DNA from: Serinicoccus sediminis
Lineage (GTDB): Bacteria > Actinomycetota > Actinomycetes > Actinomycetales > Dermatophilaceae
Reading direction: 5' to 3'
Assembly (NCBI RefSeq): GCF_004153545.1
Contig: NZ_SDVA01000002.1
Location: 62,001 to 126,000, forward strand
DNA length: 64,000 nucleotides
Part shown: in pieces, positions 57,460 through 63,419 of the stretch
Layout of the letters: each line of letters begins with the position of its first letter
How positions within the stretch are numbered: the first letter of the stretch is position 1
Program-made: the position numbers and the translations under genes
Notes under the pieces: generated by a model
The model's input: only the letters and a program-made list of their open reading frames with translations
What the model was told of the DNA's origin: nothing
Databases searched by the model: none

Positions 57460-58173
57460 TCAGCCCAGGTGGTCGCGGGGCAGCTGGGGCTGGACCAGAC
57501 CGAGCTCGGTGGACCGGATCAGCAGCTGCACCCGGTCCCGGACCCCCAGCTTGCGGCAGCACGAGGCGAGGTAGCTCTTGATCGCCCCCAGCGAGACGAA
57601 CATGGCGTCGGCGATCTCCTGGTTGGACATCCCGCGGGCCAGGTGGTCCACGCACTCGCTCTCGCGCTCGCTCAGGCTCTCCCACATGGGGTCCATCGGG
57701 GCGGGCGAGGCGACCCGCCTGCCCGCCTCCTCGTCCCGCAGCCGCTGCGCCACCCAGGTGGTGAGGGCGCGCGCCGCCTCTGGGGACAACGGCATACCGT
57801 CCTCCAGCACCGCGCGCACCGCCGGGCCGAGCTCCTGGGCGGCCCGGTCCTTGACCAGGTACCCGCTCGCGCCCGCCGCCATCGCCGCGAGCACGGTCTC
57901 CTCGGCGCTGAAGGTGGTGAGCGCGAGGACGGGGAGCTCGGGGTCGCTGCGATGCAGCTCGCGGATGGCCTCCACACCATCCAGCCGAGGCATGCCCAGA
58001 TCCATGAGCACCAGGTCGGGGCGCGTCGCCGCAGCCCGCAGCAGGGCCTCCTCGCCGTCCCCCGCGACGTCGATCCGCGTCACCTCGGGCTGGGCGAGTG
58101 TTTCCAGCAGCCGGCAGATGCCGTCGCGGACGGTGGCGTCGTCGTCCACCACCAGCACGCTGATCCCACCCAC
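57460..58173 (-). CDS. NarL/LuxR-type response regulator
   Basis: A 237-residue two-component response regulator. The receiver has the acidic pocket VLVVDDDATVRDG, the phosphoacceptor Asp59 in LVLMDLGMPRLDG, the Thr in LALTTFSAEET and the Lys in YLVKDRAAQE. The C-terminal LuxR-type helix-turn-helix reads SERESECVDHLARGMSNQEI, followed by FVSLGAIKSYLASCCRKLGV. Start GTG 58173 is chosen because TACCAT lies seven bases upstream (leaderless); ATG 58182 would sit within that -10. Divergent from the secreted peptide and the histidine kinase. Probably binds the shared 19-bp box. Confidence 0.9.
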   Translation of the reverse strand: MGGISVLVVDDDATVRDGICRLLETLAQPEVTRIDVAGDGEEALLRAAATRPDLVLMDLGMPRLDGVEAIRELHRSDPELPVLALTTFSAEETVLAAMAAGASGYLVKDRAAQELGPAVRAVLEDGMPLSPEAARALTTWVAQRLRDEEAGRRVASPAPMDPMWESLSERESECVDHLARGMSNQEIADAMFVSLGAIKSYLASCCRKLGVRDRVQLLIRSTELGLVQPQLPRDHLG

Positions 58174-58226
58174 GACCAGCATGGTATGCCGCCGAGCCCG
58201 GGCGTGCGCCGTCGGACACGGGGCAT

Positions 58227-58245
58227 CGTGGCCGAAAGTTCATGG
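58227..58245 (+). promoter_or_regulatory. 19-bp regulatory box, copy 2 (upstream of the secreted peptide gene)
   Basis: CGTGGCCGAAAGTTCATGG, identical to 53726-53744. It ends 21 bases before CACGGT (58267-58272), which sits six bases before ATG 58279, so the peptide mRNA is probably leaderless. Placement relative to the -10 differs by only one base between copies. Confidence 0.78.
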
Positions 58246-58278
58246 CGCGCCGCGTGCCGGTGCCAGCACGGTGGGTCC

Positions 58279-58455
58279 ATGCGCTCCTCATCCACACCCC
58301 GCACCTGGATCCACCGCTTCGCCCACGCCGGGGCCGCCGGCTCGCTGGTCGCGTCGGCGATCGCCGGCCCGGCGCAGACCACGGTCCTCGGCCCGGGGGT
58401 GGGTGGGCCCGGTCAGCTGTTCTGCGAGATCTTCGACTTCCTAGACTGTGACTGA
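58279..58455 (+). CDS. Small secreted peptide precursor with two cysteines
   Basis: A 58-residue precursor. Residues 1-32 look like a Sec signal: basic start (MRSSSTPRTWIHRFAH), hydrophobic AGSLVASAIAG and a probable cut after GPAQ or nearby. The mature part of about 25 residues is Gly/Pro-rich (VLGPGVGGPGQ), then LFCEIFDFLDCD with cysteines at 49 and 57, enough for a small disulfide ring. It lies between divergent response regulator and histidine kinase genes and shares the regulatory box of the ABC operon. It could be the signal sensed by the kinase or a second effector peptide. I recognise no family. Confidence 0.72.
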   Translation: MRSSSTPRTWIHRFAHAGAAGSLVASAIAGPAQTTVLGPGVGGPGQLFCEIFDFLDCD

Positions 58456-58509
58456 CGTGACCTCCCCGACTCCGGGAGGCTGACTCCGCACTCCCGGGAA
58501 GGAGAGGGC

Positions 58510-59748
58510 GTGGGCACGCCTGACGCGACCCACCGTCCGCCGCAGGTCGCCGTACGGCTTCCTGCCGTGGCGACCGCCGCGCTGGCCGCTGTCGCCGCCG
58601 TCTCGACCGTGGACGACCTGCGGTTCGCCTCCGGCGACCCCGCGAGGGTGCTGGTGCTGGTGCTGGCCGGGCTGTCCCTCGCCTTCGTCGGGCTGACCCC
58701 CTGGGCCGGCGTCCCGCTGCTCTGGCTGGCTCTGGTCCTGTCCGCCGTCACCGGGGCAGTCGCACCGGTGCTGCTCCCGGTGGCGCTGGTCACCTGTGTG
58801 ACCCAGGCGACGGCGCCGCGCTGGCTGTCGCTGATGCACCTCGGTGCCGCGACCGTCGGGGTGCTCGTGACGCTGGCCCGGCACACGGAGCTCAGCACGT
58901 CGTCGGCCCTGTGGGGCGCGGCGTTGCTCGTGCTGGTGGCCGCTGCCGTCGGGGAGCTGCTGCGCTGGGTGCTGGTCGCGCGCCGTCAGCAGGCCGTGAT
59001 GCGCGAGGAGGCGCGGCGCCGGGAGGAGGCGCACCGGGTCGCCGTCGAGCAGGTGCGGCAGCAGGAACGGGCCGCGCTGGCGCGAGCGCTGCACGACGTC
59101 GTCGCCAGCGAGCTCACGGTCATCGCCACCAGCATCGGTGCGGCCAGGACCGAGGTCGACCGCGACCGGTGGGAGGAGACGCTGCAGGTGGTGGACGAGG
59201 CCTCCTCGGCAGCCCTCCTGGAGCTGCGCGAGCTGCTCGAGGTGGCCACCGACCGTCCGGGCGGTGTGGTGGGCGGCACACCGGGCCACCGCGGTGAGGA
59301 CGAGGCCCGCGAGCTGCCGTCGGACCGGGTGGCACGCCTGGCGGGGACGGCGCGCAAGCTGGGGCGGGAGGTCGAGCTGCAGCTGGACCCCTCCTCCCGT
59401 CTCGACCAGACCCCCGGACCGGGGCCCGAGACGGTGGTGAGAGTGGTGCGCGAGGCGATCACGAACGCCATCCGGCACGCCGGCCCAGGCCCCATCCGGG
59501 TCGTCGTGACCGGCTCGGGGGACGGCCCGTCGGGCGAGCTGCGCGTCGAGGTCAGCAGCCCGCTCGCGGAGCCGGGCACGGGGACGCCCTTCGACGACGG
59601 CGCCCGTCGTGGCCTGGCCGGGCTGCGCACCAGCGTCGAGGACGCCGGAGGGGAGCTCGGGGCGGGTGCCACCGAGGATGGGAAGTGGCAGGTGCGCGCC
59701 CGCGTACCGCGAGACCCCGCCGCAGCGCCGCACGGCCGGCCAGGCTGA
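58510..59748 (+). CDS. Sensor histidine kinase with polytopic input domain
   Basis: A 412-residue kinase of the HisKA_3/NarX-DesK type. Residues ~15-155 hold four to six membrane helices with little external sequence, as in peptide-sensing kinases. The phosphoacceptor is His195 in LARALHDVVASELTV; the ATPase domain has the N box REAITNAIRHAGPGP and the G box GARRGLAGLRTSVEDAGG. Start GTG 58510 has AAGGAGAG upstream; a short CCTCCC/GGGAGG hairpin separates it from the peptide gene. It would signal to the response regulator at 57460-58173. Confidence 0.87.
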   Translation: MGTPDATHRPPQVAVRLPAVATAALAAVAAVSTVDDLRFASGDPARVLVLVLAGLSLAFVGLTPWAGVPLLWLALVLSAVTGAVAPVLLPVALVTCVTQATAPRWLSLMHLGAATVGVLVTLARHTELSTSSALWGAALLVLVAAAVGELLRWVLVARRQQAVMREEARRREEAHRVAVEQVRQQERAALARALHDVVASELTVIATSIGAARTEVDRDRWEETLQVVDEASSAALLELRELLEVATDRPGGVVGGTPGHRGEDEARELPSDRVARLAGTARKLGREVELQLDPSSRLDQTPGPGPETVVRVVREAITNAIRHAGPGPIRVVVTGSGDGPSGELRVEVSSPLAEPGTGTPFDDGARRGLAGLRTSVEDAGGELGAGATEDGKWQVRARVPRDPAAAPHGRPG

Positions 59749-59789
59749 GCGAGCGCCACCTTCCGGCTGCACCTGCAGGCCCGTCCGCC

Positions 59790-60527
59790 TCAGGGGGACA
59801 CGGCCTCCCGGTAGCGCCGGACCACGAGGTCGCGGAGCAGGTCGTGGGTGCCGAGCGGCCCGGTGGCGAGCGCGCCTCCGGCCTCGGCGACCCGCCGCGC
59901 CTTGGTCGCGAACCAGCCCGGCGAGAGCAGGTGGGTCGCCAGCACGATGCGGGTGTGCCCGGCGATCCGCAGCGCGGTGAGCGCGCAGGCCGCGCGCGGT
60001 CCGGGGCCGCTCAGGAACGCCGTTGCGGTGGCCGCGCCCAGCCGGGAGCCGACCAGCTCGGCGACCCGGGCGACCTCCGCGCGGGCGGCGTCGACGCTGG
60101 AGCCGGCCCCGACCACGAGGACGGCGTCGGCGTCCGGGTCGACCTCGCGGACCCGGTCGGCCAGGGCGTCGACGACCTCGTCGGCGGCCCCGAGGGCCGG
60201 GGTGAGGGTCGACCCCGGCAGCGCCTCGAGCGCCGAGGGCACGTCGTGCTTCACGTGGTATCCGGAGGCGAGGAAGAACGGCACGACCACCGGGTCGGTC
60301 ACGTCGGCCAGCACCTCGTCCAGGGTGGGGCCGCAGACGTCGACGTAGCCGACGCGGGCGGGGACGGGCATACCCAGCGCCGCGGCAGCACCGTCGGCGC
60401 ACCGTCGCACCACCGCCTGCCCCTCGGCGCTGGCGGTGCCGTGCGCAGCGACGACCAAGGGCCTGCTCGTGCGGTCGCGCGGATCGGTGGTCGAGGCAGC
60501 CGGGGTGGCAGCTGGTGCCCGGCTCAT
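59790..60527 (-). CDS. Sirohydrochlorin chelatase/CbiX-like protein
   Basis: A 245-residue protein of the CbiX/SirB family. The first half has LVVAAHGTASAEGQAVV with the chelatase His and VPFFLASGYHVKHDVP with the second His pair; the second half repeats the fold (VVGAGSSVDAARAEVARVAE, then TRIVLATHLLSPGWF). It would insert iron into sirohydrochlorin to make siroheme (or cobalt). Start ATG 60527 overlaps the cysG-like stop (ATGA). Third and last gene of the cysH operon; siroheme is the cofactor of sulfite and nitrite reductases. Confidence 0.85.
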   Translation of the reverse strand: MSRAPAATPAASTTDPRDRTSRPLVVAAHGTASAEGQAVVRRCADGAAAALGMPVPARVGYVDVCGPTLDEVLADVTDPVVVPFFLASGYHVKHDVPSALEALPGSTLTPALGAADEVVDALADRVREVDPDADAVLVVGAGSSVDAARAEVARVAELVGSRLGAATATAFLSGPGPRAACALTALRIAGHTRIVLATHLLSPGWFATKARRVAEAGGALATGPLGTHDLLRDLVVRRYREAVSP

Positions 60528-61813
60528 GCGACGGCGTGGGCGGTGAGGTGGTGGCCGGGCCGCCCGTCGCCGACCCCGGAGCCGGGCCGGCCCGCGCCCT
60601 CGACCTGCTCCGCCCATCCGTGCGCCAGGGTGACCACGTCACCAACGACCACCACTGCCGGCGAGCTGACGCCGACCTGCTCGGCCCGGTCGCCGATGTC
60701 GGCGAGAGTGCCGAGGGTGACCCGCTGATCTGCGGTCCAACCGCGCTCGACGATGCCCACCGGGCAGGTCGGGGGCCGCCCGGCGGCGACGAGGCGGGCG
60801 GCGGTCCCGCGCAGCCCGGCGACGCCCATGAGCACGACGAGGGTGTGATCGGTGCCGGTGGGCAGCCCGGGCAGCTCCTCGTGGCCGGTGACCACGGTGA
60901 AACCGCGGGCGACCCCGCGGTGGGTGACCGGGATGCCGGCCGCGGCGGGGACCGAGACGGCGCTGGTGATGCCGGGCACGACCTCGACGGTCACCCCGGC
61001 CTCCTCGCACGCGGCCCGCTCCTCCCCGCCGCGACCCAGGACGTAGGGGTCGCCGCCCTTGAGCCGCACGACCCCGTGCCCGCGCAGCGCCTCCTCCACG
61101 AGGATGCGGTTGATCTCCTCCTGCGGCACCGGGTGGTGCTGCGGCTGCTTGCCCACGTCGACGACCCGCACGGTCTCGGGCAGGCGCGCCAGCACGGACC
61201 GCGGCACCAGCCGGTCGGCGACGACGACGTCGGCCGCCGCCAGCAGGGTGGTGGCGCGGCGGGTGAGCAGCTGCTCGTCCCCGGGGCCGGCACCCACCAG
61301 CGCGACCCAGCCGCCGTGCGGGCGCCGGGCCCGCAGGTCGACGACTCCACCGGTCAGGTGCTCGGCCAGGTCGGTGCGGATGCTCGCGGCGCGACGGGGG
61401 TCACCGCCGGCGTGCACCGCCACCCGGACCTCGCCGGTCGGGGTCGGCACCGCCGCCCGGGCCGGCACCTGCGCGCTGCCCGCGGCGGCCTCGCCGGCGG
61501 CGATGCAGAAGGTATGCCGTGCCTCCGCGTCGGCGGCGACCCGCCGGTCGGTCTCCGGGTCGCCGGTCGCGGTGTGCACGAGGAAGGCGCCGTCGAGGTC
61601 GGGGGCACCGGCATACCGTCGCGGGGTCCACGAGAGGGTGGTGCCGCCGACCAGCAGCGCGGCCAGCGCGGGGCACAGCGCGGGGGCGACGACCTCGACG
61701 ACGGCGCCCTCGGCCAGCAGGTCGGTGACCCGGCGCTCGGTGACGGGCCCGCCGCCCACGGCGACGACGCGTCGGCCCGACAGGTCGAGGCCCAGCAGGA
61801 ACGGCCCGCTCAT
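60524..61813 (-). CDS. cysG: Siroheme synthase: precorrin-2 dehydrogenase fused to SUMT
   Basis: A 429-residue fusion. Residues 1-155 are the NAD-dependent precorrin-2 dehydrogenase (RVVAVGGGPVTERRVTDLLA; HTFCIAAGEAAAGSAQVP); residues ~165-420 are uroporphyrinogen-III C-methyltransferase (WVALVGAGPGDEQLLTRRA, RLKGGDPYVLGRGGEERAA, PGITSAVSVPAAAGIPVTHR). Together they convert uroporphyrinogen III to sirohydrochlorin. The SUMT part could also feed corrin synthesis, but no corrin-ring genes are in the window. Overlaps cysH and the CbiX-like gene by four bases each. Confidence 0.92.
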   Translation of the reverse strand: MSGPFLLGLDLSGRRVVAVGGGPVTERRVTDLLAEGAVVEVVAPALCPALAALLVGGTTLSWTPRRYAGAPDLDGAFLVHTATGDPETDRRVAADAEARHTFCIAAGEAAAGSAQVPARAAVPTPTGEVRVAVHAGGDPRRAASIRTDLAEHLTGGVVDLRARRPHGGWVALVGAGPGDEQLLTRRATTLLAAADVVVADRLVPRSVLARLPETVRVVDVGKQPQHHPVPQEEINRILVEEALRGHGVVRLKGGDPYVLGRGGEERAACEEAGVTVEVVPGITSAVSVPAAAGIPVTHRGVARGFTVVTGHEELPGLPTGTDHTLVVLMGVAGLRGTAARLVAAGRPPTCPVGIVERGWTADQRVTLGTLADIGDRAEQVGVSSPAVVVVGDVVTLAHGWAEQVEGAGRPGSGVGDGRPGHHLTAHAVA

Positions 61814-62577
61814 GACGCCTCCCTCCGTCGCTCCTCGGCTCGCGGCCCGCCGTGCAGGCCGCACTCGGTCTTGGCGAAGCCCGACCAGCGGCCGGCCCTC
61901 GGGTCCTCGCCCGGGGCGACCCTGCGGGTGCACGGGCCGCACCCGATCGAAGGGTAGCCCTGCTGGAGCAGCGGGTTGCCCGGCAGGTCGTGGAGCTCGG
62001 CGTAGAGCGCCACCTCCTCGTCGCTCCACGCCGCCAGCGGGCTGATCTTGACGACGCCGAAGGACTCGTCGAAGGCCACCACGGGCGTCCCGGCACGCCC
62101 CGGGCTCTCGACCCGGCGCACCCCGGTGACCCACGCGTCGTACCCCGCGAGCGCCCGGCGCAGCGGCTCGACCTTGCGCAGCGCGCAGCAGGCACCGGGG
62201 TCGCGCTCGTGCAGGCGCGGTCCGAGCTCGGCGTCCTGCTCGGCCACGGTGCGCTGCGGCCGGACGTCGACGACGGTGACGTCGAGCTGCTCGGCCACCC
62301 GGTGGCGGGTGCGCAGCGTCTGCGCGAAGTGGTAGCCGGTGTCGAGGAAGAGCACGTCCACCCCCGGCCGGTGCCGGGACACCAGGTGCGCCAGGACCGC
62401 CTCCGACATGCTCGACGTCACCGCGAGCCGGTCGCCGAAGGTCCGCGCGGCCCAGGCCAGGACGGAGTCGGCGTCGGCGTCGGCGAGCTGCTCGGCGGCG
62501 TGGTCGGCGAGCGTCCGCAGACGGGCGTTCTCGGCCCGGCCGGTGCGGGTCGTCAGGGGCAGGGTGGTCGTGGTCAT
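61810..62577 (-). CDS. cysH: Assimilatory APS/PAPS reductase CysH
   Basis: A 255-residue adenylyl-sulfate reductase. Nucleotide-binding start RLAVTSSMSEAVLAHLVSRH, VLFLDTGYHFAQTLRTR, and cysteines GACCALRKVEPL and GCGPCTRR form the CC...CxxC set for a [4Fe-4S] cluster, which favours APS rather than PAPS as substrate. The catalytic Cys is in KTECGLHGG at the C-terminus. Start ATG 62577 has GAGGTGAC upstream. First gene of the operon, behind a Cys-containing leader peptide that may regulate it. Confidence 0.93.
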   Translation of the reverse strand: MTTTTLPLTTRTGRAENARLRTLADHAAEQLADADADSVLAWAARTFGDRLAVTSSMSEAVLAHLVSRHRPGVDVLFLDTGYHFAQTLRTRHRVAEQLDVTVVDVRPQRTVAEQDAELGPRLHERDPGACCALRKVEPLRRALAGYDAWVTGVRRVESPGRAGTPVVAFDESFGVVKISPLAAWSDEEVALYAELHDLPGNPLLQQGYPSIGCGPCTRRVAPGEDPRAGRWSGFAKTECGLHGGPRAEERRREAS

Positions 62578-62683
62578 GTCACCTCGGGCTGCGTGTCGCT
62601 GGGAGGTCGCGCGGGGGCGCACGTCGGCGGGGTCGTGCACGCCGGTGCTGCGGTGGGTCCGCGGCGACCCAGGGGGGCGGGGT

Positions 62684-62770
62684 TCAGCGACAGGGGCACA
62701 TCAGCATGCTGCTGACGCGCAGGAGGTCCACTTCGTGGCACGTGGTGAGGCGCCATCCGCCGGAAGACAT
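62684..62770 (-). CDS. Cysteine-containing leader peptide upstream of cysH
   Basis: A 28-codon ORF (MSSGGWRLTTCHEVDLLRV, then SSMLMCPCR) 106 bases before cysH. It matches the actinobacterial pattern of sulfur-gene leader peptides, with an H-x-x-D-L-L-R-V segment followed by a Cys-rich end (three Cys, CPCR at the C-terminus). Ribosome stalling at the Cys codons when cysteine is scarce would alter downstream mRNA and raise cysH expression. GATAAC (62787-62792, minus strand) is a candidate -10. The pairing is established for the family; the mechanism here is inferred. Confidence 0.75.
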   Translation of the reverse strand: MSSGGWRLTTCHEVDLLRVSSMLMCPCR

Positions 62771-62886
62771 GCGCCCATCATGCCCAGTTATCGATCCGGT
62801 CACAAGTCGTTGGGTCACCTTCCCCCTCTCCACCCCCCGACCCCCCCTCCCCGCGACTCCTCCCTCCTCCCGACCCCCCTCCCCGC

Positions 62887-62974
62887 ACCGGACGCGCGGC
62901 CAGCACACACCGGACGCGCGCCCAGCTCACACCGGACGCGTCGTCAGCACACACCGGACGCGCGAGCGGCATAC
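62887..62974 (+). repeat. 22-bp tandem repeat array, 4 units (locus A3)
   Basis: Four units of the ACCGGACGCG core at 62887, 62909, 62931 and 62953, an exact 22-bp period, and a partial fifth core (ACCGGAC) at 62973. It lies just upstream of the GntR promoter, between divergent operons. Confidence 0.92.
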
Positions 62975-62985
62975 CGGACCGGGGG

Positions 62986-63015
62986 TTGACGCCGCTCGAC
63001 GTCCTGTGGTTCATT
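62986..63015 (+). promoter_or_regulatory. Promoter of the GntR-ABC operon
   Basis: TTGACG (62986-62991) and TTCATT (63010-63015) with an 18-base spacer. The -10 lies inside the left arm of the operator. Confidence 0.6.
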
Positions 63016-63035
63016 AGTGAAGTAATGAACCACAG
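63004..63035. promoter_or_regulatory. GntR (YtrA-like) operator
   Basis: A perfect 13-bp inverted repeat, CTGTGGTTCATTA (63004-63016) and its complement (63023-63035), with a six-base centre. It overlaps the promoter -10, so the regulator encoded next would repress its own operon. Confidence 0.8.
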
Positions 63036-63047
63036 AAGCGAGGGCTG

Positions 63048-63419
63048 ATGTTCGACGGACGAGACCCGATCTACCTGCAGATCGCCGAGGCGATCCGCGG
63101 TGAGATCCTCACCGGCGCCCTGCAGGAGGGGAACCAGGTGATGTCCACCACGCAGTACGCCACGACCTACCGCATCAACCCCGCCACCGCCGCCAAGGCC
63201 TTCGCCGAGCTGGTCGCCGAGGAGATCCTCGTCAAGCAGCGCGGCGTCGGGATGTTCGTCGCCGAGGGCGCGACGAGCCGGCTGCGCGCCGCCCGGAGGG
63301 AGGCGTTCTTCGACGAGCGCCTGGCCCCCGTCGTGCGCGAGGCCGCCGCCCTCGGGATCACCGCCGCCGAGCTGACGGCATACCTGCACACCCACCTCGA
63401 CCAGGAGGACGACCGATGA
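63048..63419 (+). CDS. GntR-family regulator, YtrA type
   Basis: A 123-residue regulator. MFDGRDPIYLQIAEAIRGEI and VMSTTQYATTYRINPATAAK form the GntR winged helix; the effector part is short (residues ~75-123) as in the YtrA subfamily, which regulates ABC transporters. The four-base overlap with the following ATPase gene and the perfect operator upstream fit the usual YtrA-ABC arrangement, induced by cell-wall-active compounds in several bacteria. The inducer here is not known. Confidence 0.88.
   Translation: MFDGRDPIYLQIAEAIRGEILTGALQEGNQVMSTTQYATTYRINPATAAKAFAELVAEEILVKQRGVGMFVAEGATSRLRAARREAFFDERLAPVVREAAALGITAAELTAYLHTHLDQEDDR

Noticed and set aside
57311-58297. Minus-strand frame starting MNFRPRC across the response regulator
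   Set aside because: It is a shadow of the response-regulator gene in another frame; its first residues are simply the complement of the 19-bp box, as is the similar start at 53742.
62574-62756. 60-residue frame ending just before cysH
   Set aside because: Different frame over the leader-peptide mRNA, Pro/Arg-rich, with no ribosome site; the 28-codon Cys leader in the other frame fits a known pattern.
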